64,000 bases of DNA from Colwellia sp. (GTDB lineage Bacteria; Pseudomonadota; Gammaproteobacteria; Enterobacterales; Alteromonadaceae), in the NCBI RefSeq assembly GCF_013214175.1, contig NZ_JABSPA010000006.1, positions 124,001 through 188,000 of the forward strand, in the 5' to 3' direction. How positions within the stretch are numbered: position 1 is the first letter of the stretch; each line of letters starts with the position of its first letter. The notes beneath the pieces are model-generated. The model was not told the DNA's origin, searched no databases, and was given only the letters and a program-made list of their open reading frames with translations. A program made the position numbers and the translations under genes. Shown here one piece after another: positions 55,433 through 63,537 of this stretch.

Positions 55433-55599
55433 TAAAATTTTTCTTCTTACTGCCTATTATTATGTGCGCCATTTGGACTTGGTATCTTAGCGCTAATGAT
55501 TATTCACTAAAGCAAGGTGTCAAAGGCTTTACCTACATCCTTGCCTTCAACACTATCATTGTTGGCTTCTTTGTCATGATGATTTATGTAACCCACTGA
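55429..55599 (+). CDS. 56-residue small membrane protein coupled to ampG
   Basis: Its ATG overlaps the ampG stop (ATGA). It encodes 56 residues with an N-terminal helix (MIKFFFLLPIIMCAIWTWYL), a short polar loop (SANDYSLKQGVKGFTY) and a second helix (ILAFNTIIVGFFVMMIYVTH), so a two-helix hairpin in the inner membrane. The coupling suggests a role with the permease. Family not recognised. Confidence 0.65.
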   Translation: MIKFFFLLPIIMCAIWTWYLSANDYSLKQGVKGFTYILAFNTIIVGFFVMMIYVTH

Positions 55600-55789
55600 T
55601 TTACTCTAAATAGTAATATTAAATATCACCAATACAGGGTTATTTAAGGCGTAATAATTTATTCTGACCGGCTTCTTACTGGTACCTGCTCAGACAATAA
55701 ATTAACCCGCTATATTGATAAGAAATAAAGCAAAAGCTCTTTTTATGTCATACACTTAAGCTATGTTTTTATAGGGTTTTATTTGTCTT

Positions 55790-56647
55790 ATGTTAATTGT
55801 CGATCAAAGTGTCTTAGATGATATTAGCCGTGGATTTTCTGTACCGGCCCAGCCAAAATTACTCCTCGAATTACTTAAACTTATGGCTGAGACTAGCCCT
55901 GATGTTAATGCTATCAGCGCCGCTATCAGTAAAGATATCGCCGTCAGTGCCGCTATTTTAAAAACCATTAACTCACCGCTATACGGTTTAAGTAGAACAG
56001 TGACGGATATCAAGATGTCCGTGAACTACATTGGTATTTTTGGGGTTGTCATGTTAGTTACTGGCAGCTTACTTAAAAAGAGCTTTGATCCTAAAAACTG
56101 CAGTATAGATTTAGAAGATTTTTGGCAATTCACATCAGATATTGCCAGTGTAGCAATGATAATAGGTCAAAGATTCAAACCCCAAATTGCCAATGATAAA
56201 TTTTTTAGTTTAGGGTTATTTCATGCCTGCGGTGTGCCTGTAATGGCAATGAAATATGATGATTACCAGAAAATACTCGATGGTGGATTAACAACACCTG
56301 AGTTAGAGCTAACTACCGTTGAAGAAGCACACTATGGCTTTAATCATACAACCATAGGTTTTTATGTTGCTAGCTCGTGGCGTTTACCCAAAGATGTTTG
56401 CCAAATCATTCTAAGGCACCATGAGCGTTCTTTTTTAACTGAACTGAATGGCTCGGAAGCACAAGATTTATTTGCCGTATTAAAGCTATGCGAGCATTTG
56501 ATGTCTTTAAAGTACTTGGAGCGCCCTTCTACTGATTGGCCCTATGTTGAAGAAAAAGTGCTCACAGTTATGGCTATTGATAACAACACATTACAAGCTC
56601 TCATTACGGAGTTTACTTGCATCAGTGCGGAAAGTACCAATGAGTAA
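55790..56647 (+). CDS. HDOD-domain signalling protein
   Basis: A 285-residue cytoplasmic protein. The HDOD domain is spread over PAQPKLLLELLKLMAETSPDVNAISAAISKDIAVSAAILKTINSPLYGLSRTVTDIKMSVNYIGI and FSLGLFHACGVPVMAMKY. HDOD is a helical HD-superfamily fold usually lacking the metal site and found in signalling and motility regulators. Here no GGDEF or EAL partner is attached. Role unknown. Confidence 0.9.
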   Translation: MLIVDQSVLDDISRGFSVPAQPKLLLELLKLMAETSPDVNAISAAISKDIAVSAAILKTINSPLYGLSRTVTDIKMSVNYIGIFGVVMLVTGSLLKKSFDPKNCSIDLEDFWQFTSDIASVAMIIGQRFKPQIANDKFFSLGLFHACGVPVMAMKYDDYQKILDGGLTTPELELTTVEEAHYGFNHTTIGFYVASSWRLPKDVCQIILRHHERSFLTELNGSEAQDLFAVLKLCEHLMSLKYLERPSTDWPYVEEKVLTVMAIDNNTLQALITEFTCISAESTNE

Positions 56648-56707
56648 ATATAACTTTTTATGGTGTGATTCACTTAAGCTAAGTTAATTTTTCTTAGTTG
56701 AATAGCT

Positions 56708-57106
56708 TTACGATAAACCGTTGGTGAATTGCCCCCAAGAAAGTAGCAAGGCTCTAAAATCATCTAAACCACAAGCCGCTATTTCATTTTGATCAAGGTG
56801 AATATGCTCATCTGTTAACATCTCAGGCAAACCTTCACCACTACCATTTAATGAACCATTCATGCTGACGTTAGTTTGAATCGAAACATCTTCGTTATTT
56901 AAGGTAATAGAGTATTCGCTTCCGGTGATTAGTATCTCTTGCGACTGACCAGTTTCAATATTGTCTATCGCTGTGAGTAAGTCGGTAAGTTTGTTGACGT
57001 TATGTCCTACTTCAACTTCCATCCATGGACCTATGACCTCATGCTCTAATGAAAAGAGCGCTCTGGCTTCGCCTGTGATGGCGTCGTGTACAAATTCATA
57101 TTCCAT
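56708..57106 (-). CDS. yacL: YacL/UPF0231-family protein
   Basis: A 132-residue cytoplasmic protein. MEYEFVHDAITGEARALFSLEHEVIGPWMEVEVGHNVNKLTDLL and the C-terminal LDQNEIAACGLDDFRALLLSWGQF match the YacL layout. Function is unknown. Confidence 0.9.
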   Translation of the reverse strand: MEYEFVHDAITGEARALFSLEHEVIGPWMEVEVGHNVNKLTDLLTAIDNIETGQSQEILITGSEYSITLNNEDVSIQTNVSMNGSLNGSGEGLPEMLTDEHIHLDQNEIAACGLDDFRALLLSWGQFTNGLS

Positions 57107-57197
57107 AGCCTTTCCTATAAATGGCAGTATAAAAGGGCCTACATTAAGTGTAGCAAAGCTTTACAGCTTTAAGACCAATTCTAATAAATTAAAGCGA

Positions 57198-57851
57198 CTA
57201 TTGTGCTTGCCACTGGCAAGTAAGTAAGGCACTGCTAGCCATTTGGCTATCTTCTTGCTGTAAGTATATTTGACCAACAAAGCTATCTTCAGTAGCAATA
57301 ACACCGACACCTTTAGGTGTGCCTGTCATCACAATATCGCCATCTTCAAGACTAATAAAGCGCTGTAATTCTTTTAATATTTCATCCGGTTTAACCATCA
57401 TTAAGCTGACGCCACCTTGCTGTTTTAACTCATCATTGATGACTAAAGACAAGTTTAACTGACTGAGGCCTTCTTCAGGTATAGCAACAAAGTCACTAAA
57501 TACCGCAGAACCATCAAAAGCCTTAGCGCGCTCCCAAGGAAGGCCTTTAGTTTTTAACTTTCCTTGTACTTCTCGCTTAGTTAAATCTAAACCTAGGGCC
57601 ACCGCAGTGAACTGCCCGCCTTGATACAAAAAACTTAACTCGGCTTCATAGTGTAAGGCATCATCATTATGCTTAGCACTAAGTGTTGTAGTAATGGCTG
57701 AATTTGGCTTTAAAAACACCACCATTTCATCCGGTATTTCATTGGCAAGCTCTTTGATGTGGTCGACATAATTACGGCCGATACAAACTACTTTTGATGG
57801 CGTGACTTGCTGCACCGATTTATCAATGGCAACTAAGGTGACTGTATTCAT
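57198..57851 (-). CDS. Fumarylacetoacetate hydrolase-family protein
   Basis: A 217-residue member of the FAH superfamily. The core motifs are VVCIGRNYVDHIKELANEIPDEMVVFLKP, the metal-binding glutamates in LHYEAELSFLY, then DLTKREVQGKLKTKGLPWERAKAFDGSAV and GDIVMTGTPKGVG. Its size resembles YcgM-like enzymes (acylpyruvate hydrolase or oxaloacetate decarboxylase activity in relatives). Specific substrate unknown. Confidence 0.9.
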   Translation of the reverse strand: MNTVTLVAIDKSVQQVTPSKVVCIGRNYVDHIKELANEIPDEMVVFLKPNSAITTTLSAKHNDDALHYEAELSFLYQGGQFTAVALGLDLTKREVQGKLKTKGLPWERAKAFDGSAVFSDFVAIPEEGLSQLNLSLVINDELKQQGGVSLMMVKPDEILKELQRFISLEDGDIVMTGTPKGVGVIATEDSFVGQIYLQQEDSQMASSALLTCQWQAQ

Positions 57852-57901
57852 AAACGAACCTATTTAGCTTACTAAGTGATATTAGCGGGCATAGTAATGA
57901 G

Positions 57902-59209
57902 TTACGCCTTATTGGACAAGTGGATTTTCTGACTAACGGTAAAATATAAATGCATACACTTGATCATTAAGAGCAGTAGCCAACTAAACTCAAGCAAAAG
58001 ACAAGCAGCAAAGAACACATACAAACTGGGCTCACATATTACCGCCAACAGTGATAAGCCACTGAGAATATGTAGATAGTAGAGCGCCAAGCCCTGTTTT
58101 TTGTTTAAAAACTCATGCATATGCGGAATAAACTGCATCGCTGAAAAGTCAATTAAACAACGCTGTTGCAAGTGGGTGTAACTCAAGAATGGCAATATTT
58201 TTAGTAACATAGCCTGGATTACTGACAGCAGATAAAAGTAGATGAAAATAGCGGTTAACAGCATAGTTTTATCTGGTAGTGCAATGAATAACGGCGTATC
58301 AGCTGAACGATAAAAACTATCGGGTAAGAAGTACAGTACATTAAGTAACAACAGCGTTGCCGCAGCCAGTTGCCAGTATTTAATACTGGTGTCGTCTATT
58401 TTACGCTTGCGTTGATTGATCACATAAAACAAGGTAAGTGCAAACACACCATGACTAATAACAATTAGCCCCAAGGCAAACTCGGCATAGACCATATAAA
58501 CCAGCAAGAAGATAAAAATACTGACACTAAGATACTGCCTGATATATTTCGGCATATTAGGCGCGACATGAAACATAGGTAACACTTGAAAACTCACCGA
58601 AATAATTAAGATACCCGCCCAACCAACTAAACCGAAAAGCGCATGGATGTTGGTGAACTGCTTATCAAGAGTAAATGGCATTGTAATGCCTGCTCTACTT
58701 GCTAACAGTAATACTCCTAACAGCAAAACCACAACCAAGGATGTTAACGCTAGTCGAAAGCCATTAATGGCATCGCTCTGGCTTATTTTTTTTACTAATA
58801 GCCAAATAATAGCGCAGAGATAAATGCCAAAACCTAAACTGAGCAGTATTAATGCCGAAATCGTTAACCAGTTTTCTGCAAAGATAAAATTTAACATTAA
58901 GGCAATCACGCCAGCACTATATAGAATATGACTAGTGCTAGCCATTAGCCTAGGCTTGGCCAAGCCAATCCCGCCAATAACGGGCAGCAATTGTAATAAT
59001 GCTCCCATCATTACCATAGTTAAAAAGCCTAAGGTAAAACCGTGAGTGAGCGCTAACATATTAGCTTGCCACCGACTGAGCCATAATGCTTCACCGGAAA
59101 ATAAAATTAACAAAGCACAAGCAATGATAAAAAGTGGTGCACTGATAAAAAATCGAAAAGGTAAGTCGATAGGAGGTAACGCATTAAATGATAAGCCAGA
59201 CATGTTCAT
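57902..59209 (-). CDS. Polytopic membrane protein (NnrS/COX1-like)
   Basis: A 435-residue protein with about twelve membrane helices. Segments with conserved His in or near helices stand out (LTHGFTLGFLTMVMMGALLQLLPVIGG; NIHALFGLVGWAGILIISVSFQVLPMFHVAP; PHMHEFL; YYLHILSG), resembling NnrS and heme-copper oxidase subunit I-like proteins, but I cannot be sure of the family. It lies downstream of DUF2249 and hemerythrin genes in the same direction (50-bp gap), a combination typical of NO/O2-response or denitrification neighbourhoods. The heme or metal role is inferred from the histidines. Confidence 0.7.
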   Translation of the reverse strand: MNMSGLSFNALPPIDLPFRFFISAPLFIIACALLILFSGEALWLSRWQANMLALTHGFTLGFLTMVMMGALLQLLPVIGGIGLAKPRLMASTSHILYSAGVIALMLNFIFAENWLTISALILLSLGFGIYLCAIIWLLVKKISQSDAINGFRLALTSLVVVLLLGVLLLASRAGITMPFTLDKQFTNIHALFGLVGWAGILIISVSFQVLPMFHVAPNMPKYIRQYLSVSIFIFLLVYMVYAEFALGLIVISHGVFALTLFYVINQRKRKIDDTSIKYWQLAAATLLLLNVLYFLPDSFYRSADTPLFIALPDKTMLLTAIFIYFYLLSVIQAMLLKILPFLSYTHLQQRCLIDFSAMQFIPHMHEFLNKKQGLALYYLHILSGLSLLAVICEPSLYVFFAACLLLEFSWLLLLMIKCMHLYFTVSQKIHLSNKA

Positions 59210-59259
59210 GGCGAGCCTTTATTTTAACAAGGGAATGATTAACAGCTGCAAACAATTGC

Positions 59260-59535
59260 CTATGGAGGGTTGAACACTTCACCGTCAAAGTGCTGCTCAA
59301 ACAAAAGCTGATCAATTTGACGGTAGATGAACAGCGAAATATTATTATCATCATGTACTTGGCAATGATAAGCCCAAGCCGCTTGATGTAATTTTTCATA
59401 CAAAGGAAAGGGCTGTCGTCTATGAGTCACTAATAAGCAATGATCTGCTGGCAAACGCGCCAAGGCCGTAATTATCACAGTCATTGGCTCTGGCGGGGCA
59501 AGCTCAGTTACATCAACAACGACAAGCTTCATCAT
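59260..59535 (-). CDS. DUF2249-domain protein
   Basis: A 91-residue protein. The DUF2249 pattern is VVDVTELAPPEPMTVIITALARLPADHCLLVTHRRQPFPLYEKLHQAAWAYHCQ. The family is usually linked to hemerythrins and NO/denitrification genes; its function is unknown. Two adjacent ATGs are possible starts. It follows the hemerythrin gene by 3 bp. Confidence 0.88.
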   Translation of the reverse strand: MMKLVVVDVTELAPPEPMTVIITALARLPADHCLLVTHRRQPFPLYEKLHQAAWAYHCQVHDDNNISLFIYRQIDQLLFEQHFDGEVFNPP

Positions 59536-59538
59536 CCT

Positions 59539-59979
59539 TTAAGCAACTTTGCTGCCTTTAAAACCTTCAATAAGCTGATCACCATCGCTTAAGTGTTGCG
59601 CCATCATAGGATAAAGCATCATCTCTTCTTTCATATTATGCTGTTGCATCATCACCATTAAGGTTTCAGCTAAACCTAGGTACTCATCTTTGGCTTTTGC
59701 CGCCAGCGCATTATCTAACTCTTGCACCAAAGCACGCATCTGTTGATGTTCCATACGCATAACTTGAGTTGGCCCAGTGGTCATGCCCGTTGCTTGTTCA
59801 AATTGTGGAAATAACACCTCTTCTTCTTGCGCTAAATGTTCAGTTAATTCACTGGCAAAACATTGCCAATTTGTTAATGCTAATGGCCAGTTTCTCTCTG
59901 CCACAGCGGCTTCAGCTTGACAAAAAACTTCATCACATTCTCTATGTTTTGCTGTCATATACTCGGGAATTGAACTCAT
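59539..59979 (-). CDS. Hemerythrin-domain protein
   Basis: A 146-residue four-helix diiron protein. Likely ligands are H12, H48, E52, H78, H114 and E118, spaced as in bacterial hemerythrins (TAKHRECDE; EHLAQEEEVLFPQF; MEHQQMR; QQHNMKEEMMLYP). Hemerythrins bind O2 or NO; some repair iron-sulfur clusters. It is the first gene of the unit with DUF2249 and the membrane protein. No FNR, NsrR or NorR box is clear upstream. Confidence 0.92.
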   Translation of the reverse strand: MSSIPEYMTAKHRECDEVFCQAEAAVAERNWPLALTNWQCFASELTEHLAQEEEVLFPQFEQATGMTTGPTQVMRMEHQQMRALVQELDNALAAKAKDEYLGLAETLMVMMQQHNMKEEMMLYPMMAQHLSDGDQLIEGFKGSKVA

Positions 59980-60152
59980 AACACTTCCTATTTTTTACTG
60001 TCAAATACCATTATCAATATTTGTATAGTAAAGCAGCGACTGAATTTGACCTTGACCTACATTAATAAAAGCGCGACAAACGAGAATTTTTTCTAATACC
60101 AATATGAAAAAAATAACAGTTCAACAATAGTTCGACAATAGCCTGGATAACA

Positions 60153-60197
60153 AACTGGTTACCAGTTCTCACTATTGATAACAGTTCTGGTCTGACC
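60153..60197 (+). promoter_or_regulatory. FadR-like operator region upstream of fadL
   Basis: CTGGTCTGACC at 60187-60197 matches the FadR core (CTGGTCCGACC pattern) closely. A perfect 7-1-7 palindrome AACTGGTTACCAGTT lies 20 bp upstream (60153-60167), with the same half site but a one-base centre. Both precede a FadL-family gene that FadR would be expected to repress. Confidence 0.65.
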
Positions 60198-60246
60198 TTT
60201 GCGGTAGGCTCATTACCTTAATATTATAATAAATGGTCCCAAAGTC

Positions 60247-61506
60247 ATGAGATTCAAGAAATCCTTATTAGCGCTATCGTTAACCTGCTCATCTTTTTAC
60301 AGTGTTGGTGCTGCCTTTCAGTTAGCTGAGCACAGTGCTGCTGGTTTAGGTAGAGCCTTTGCTGGTGAAGCTGCCATTGCAGATGATGCTTCTGTTGTTG
60401 CCCGTAACCCTGCGCTTATGGCGCAGTTCGATACCATGGAATTCTCAATGTCAGGCACTTATGTAATGCCTGATGTCAGCTTAACCGGTATAGATGCATC
60501 AAACGGTACAAACCCTGCTGCATTAAATAATGACAGCATAGCGCCAAGTGCAATCATTCCGGCAATGTACCTAGTTATGCCTCTAAATGACAAATTTGCT
60601 CTCGGTTTTGGCACTTTCTCTAACTTTGGTTTAGCGACTGAGTTTCCTGAAGACTACGCTGCTGGTTCACTAGCTGGTGAAACTTCAATTACTACGGTTA
60701 ACTTTAATACCAGCCTTTCTTATAAAGTGAATGACCAGTTTGTCATTGCTGGTGGCCTGAATATTATTTATGCCGATGCTTCGTTAGTGCGTAACTTTGG
60801 TGAAAATCCTTTGGGACTACCTGCTGACTTTGAAGCAGCCAATTTAGCCGGTGATGATATTTCTTATGGTTGGAACATAGGTCTGTCGTATGATTTTAAT
60901 GAGAATCATCGTTTAGGCTTTAGCTATCGCAGTGAAGTAAAGCTAGAACTTGAGGGTGATTACAGCAATGACCTACCTCCAGAATACCTTGGTCTAGGCG
61001 GAAAAGTGGTACCTGGCACTATGAATATCGACTTACCGGCTATTATGGAATTTTCTGGCTTACATCAATTAACTGATACGGTTGCAGTGCATTACTCAGC
61101 AATGTGGACAGGTTGGAGCAGTTTTGATCAACTAGCCGGTTATATGGAAGGACAAAATGATCCAGTTTTTGCAAAAGAAGAAAACTTCTCAAATTCGATG
61201 CGTTATGCTTTAGGTGCTACCTACCAACTTAGTAGTAATATCAAGCTAAGAACGGGTATTGCTTATGATGAATCACCAGCCGATGAAAATCACATGTCTA
61301 TCTCAATTCCTGATACTAACCGTATCTGGTTAAGTGGTGGTTTAAATTATACTTTCACCAATAAATCATCATTAGATTTTGGTGTTAGTATTGTTAAAGG
61401 TGAAGCTCAAACATTTACTGAAACTGATGATTTTGACCAAGATTGGACATTTGAGTCAAAAGGCGATGCTTACCTTGTTTCTGCACAATATAACCACGTT
61501 TTTTAA
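60247..61506 (+). CDS. FadL/OmpP1/TodX-family outer-membrane transporter
   Basis: A 419-residue outer-membrane porin for hydrophobic ligands. A signal peptide (KKSLLALSLTCSSFYSVGA) is followed by the plug-domain signature FQLAEHSAAGLGRAFAGEAAIADDASVVARNPALM, with the NPA motif. A barrel follows and ends in VSAQYNHVF. In E. coli FadL imports long-chain fatty acids. The FadR-like site upstream supports that substrate class. Confidence 0.93.
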   Translation: MRFKKSLLALSLTCSSFYSVGAAFQLAEHSAAGLGRAFAGEAAIADDASVVARNPALMAQFDTMEFSMSGTYVMPDVSLTGIDASNGTNPAALNNDSIAPSAIIPAMYLVMPLNDKFALGFGTFSNFGLATEFPEDYAAGSLAGETSITTVNFNTSLSYKVNDQFVIAGGLNIIYADASLVRNFGENPLGLPADFEAANLAGDDISYGWNIGLSYDFNENHRLGFSYRSEVKLELEGDYSNDLPPEYLGLGGKVVPGTMNIDLPAIMEFSGLHQLTDTVAVHYSAMWTGWSSFDQLAGYMEGQNDPVFAKEENFSNSMRYALGATYQLSSNIKLRTGIAYDESPADENHMSISIPDTNRIWLSGGLNYTFTNKSSLDFGVSIVKGEAQTFTETDDFDQDWTFESKGDAYLVSAQYNHVF

Positions 61507-61575
61507 ACGTGGTACTTTAGGCTAGAAGACTAATCAACCTTAAATCATTGAATAGTTGAATAGTTTTTTAAGAGA

Positions 61576-61598
61576 GTCCTCATCAACTTGGTGAGGAC
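61576..61598 (+). terminator. Hairpin after the fadL-family gene
   Basis: 7-bp stem GTCCTCA / TGAGGAC with a 9-nt loop; only a weak T run follows. Confidence 0.5.
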
Positions 61599-61650
61599 AT
61601 CTTTAATCTAGCAAGCTTAGAAAAGAGTTTTTTAACACTTAGCTTTACCG

Positions 61651-62127
61651 CTAGTCTTTTACCGCTAAAAGATTACGAATAGACTGAGTAATTTCTTCAA
61701 TATTATCCACATCAACTGGGGCAATGAAAATAGTATCATCGCCAGCTAACGTGCCTAAAATCCCCGCAGATTCACCCATACTATCTAGCATACGAGAAAT
61801 TAATGGCGCTGCGCCAATACCGGTCTTTAAAATTATTTGCATATTATTATGCTTTACACTCAACACCACTGATTCAATTGACTGTTTAGACTTAGGTACT
61901 GCTAGCTCATCTGGCAGAATGTAAATCATTTCATTATTAGTATTGCGCGTTTTTACTGCGCCAAGCTTAGATAATAAACGCGAGATTTTCGCTTGTGACA
62001 TATCATCGAAACCCTGTAGGGCAAGAGCTTGTGCTAACTGACCTTGAGAGCCATAACATTGCTCTTTTAATAAGCGCTTAAAGGCCTGAACTAATAAGGA
62101 TTCTCTCTCTTTACGACTACTAGTCAT
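61651..62127 (-). CDS. argR: Arginine repressor
   Basis: A 158-residue regulator. The N-terminal winged helix is LVQAFKRLLKEQCYGSQGQLAQALALQGFDDMSQAKISRLLSKLGAVKTR. The C-terminal arginine-binding/hexamer domain contains LKTGIGAAPLISRMLDSM and ILGTLAGDDTIFI. It represses arginine biosynthesis. A perfect ARG box lies about 60 bp upstream, so it autoregulates. Confidence 0.97.
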   Translation of the reverse strand: MTSSRKERESLLVQAFKRLLKEQCYGSQGQLAQALALQGFDDMSQAKISRLLSKLGAVKTRNTNNEMIYILPDELAVPKSKQSIESVVLSVKHNNMQIILKTGIGAAPLISRMLDSMGESAGILGTLAGDDTIFIAPVDVDNIEEITQSIRNLLAVKD

Positions 62128-62185
62128 TTAGCTTCTTCATATAATTAATTGGTATATCGTGATTCTACACTAATGATGCTTGCCA

Positions 62186-62203
62186 AGTGAATATTTATTC
62201 ACT
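62186..62203. promoter_or_regulatory. Perfect ARG box upstream of argR
   Basis: AGTGAATATTTATTCACT fits the consensus WNTGAATWWWWATTCANW at every position and is fully palindromic. It suits ArgR autoregulation and could also touch the DUF1513 gene, whose stop is 75 bp away. Confidence 0.92.
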
Positions 62204-62277
62204 TGTCGATGCTTTATTTTAAACATGACTGTAGCCTTAAGCTAAGGCATTAATTTAGGTATAAGTTAAGGAATAAC

Positions 62278-63390
62278 TTAAGCTTGAATAGCCGCCATAT
62301 GGTTATCCCAACGCAGCTCATTGAAATCACCGCTAATTTGATAAGGTTTTAGCGGCTCATTTTGCCAAATAACCAACCCTCTACCGGTAGTAGCAATAAA
62401 ACTGTCGGCTATTAACGTTGCTCCCGCAGCATCTTTTAGTTTATGACTGGCGATAAACTCATTGCTGTCTAGTTGCCAATAGGTCAGTAAATTTGCTTTA
62501 GGGCAAGTGATGGCTACGGTATTACGCTTACTGTTAATACAAACGCTGGCGGTATATTGCTTCATGCTACGCCAAGTTTTGGTCTCAGCCTTTAATAAGG
62601 TTAATTGCTCTTCGCCATGGTGAGAAATGGCAAGAGGCACTTCATCGGTTGAAGCGCCTTGATATTGCAATCCTGCAACCACTTTACCTTGTGAGCTAAC
62701 CGCTAAATGTCGAATACTGAGCTGCTTATTTTCCAACTCAAATTTGGCTGCTATTTGCCCTGAGTCTAAAGCCATATAAGCAAGATTTGGCCGCATTGAA
62801 TTAAGGTTTAACTTTTTACGAGCCTGATCTGGATGTGTTTGAATACCGCCATTAGCTATGACAATCTGTTGTTCATTTGAATTTGGCATCACCGCCAATT
62901 GATGTGGGCCAATACCACCCGAGTCATATTGCTCAATAATTTGTTGAGTTTTCCGGTCACGTAAAACAATAAGGCCTTTACCGCTGTGGTAATCATTTTC
63001 CGTAGTTAATAAAACACTATCATTTGCTATTAGTATTCCATGGCCATAAAAGCGCTGACCGGCACTAACGTCAATAGTATTAACCACTTCACCACGGTTA
63101 AAGTCTATCTCCAACACATAGTTCCCCGGGCGACGAGCAAATACCAGCGCATGGCCAGGTTTACTTTTTATGCCAATAACCTCATGGCCACGGGCAGGTA
63201 AGGCTACCTTACTAATTAATCGTCCTGTTATGTCAAAAGCTGCAGCAAAGAAGTTACCTTTATTATCACTACAGCCACTCACTAACCAATTTTTTTTGCC
63301 ATTTAGCAATGAAGTAAGTGGTAAGGTGCTGATAGCGCCAACAGCACCAACAAAACCTAAACCACATAAAAATTTTCGACGACTGATCAT
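62278..63390 (-). CDS. DUF1513 exported protein (beta-propeller-like), iron-uptake associated
   Basis: A 370-residue exported protein. The N-terminus MISRRKFLCGLGFVGAVGAISTLPL has the twin-arginine pattern (SRRKFL). The body is a run of beta repeats typical of DUF1513 (WLVSGCSDNKGNFFAAAFDITGRLISKVALPARGHEVIGIKSKPGHALVFARRPGNYVLEID; GGIGPHQLAVMPN). Relatives sit with imelysin and diheme oxidoreductase genes near iron receptors. Here the gene lies 147 bp downstream of a TonB-dependent receptor. Confidence 0.9.
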   Translation of the reverse strand: MISRRKFLCGLGFVGAVGAISTLPLTSLLNGKKNWLVSGCSDNKGNFFAAAFDITGRLISKVALPARGHEVIGIKSKPGHALVFARRPGNYVLEIDFNRGEVVNTIDVSAGQRFYGHGILIANDSVLLTTENDYHSGKGLIVLRDRKTQQIIEQYDSGGIGPHQLAVMPNSNEQQIVIANGGIQTHPDQARKKLNLNSMRPNLAYMALDSGQIAAKFELENKQLSIRHLAVSSQGKVVAGLQYQGASTDEVPLAISHHGEEQLTLLKAETKTWRSMKQYTASVCINSKRNTVAITCPKANLLTYWQLDSNEFIASHKLKDAAGATLIADSFIATTGRGLVIWQNEPLKPYQISGDFNELRWDNHMAAIQA

Positions 63391-63537
63391 ATACTTATCT
63401 TCTTTTACTGCAAATTAAGCTCTTGTTTTAATAAAATACTTTTTGACCGAGGCGCGTGGAAAATATCATAGCTTCACTAGATAACTCCCTCGTCCTCACT
63501 TTTGATAAAAAGCGCAAAAAGCATTTAAACTAACACC

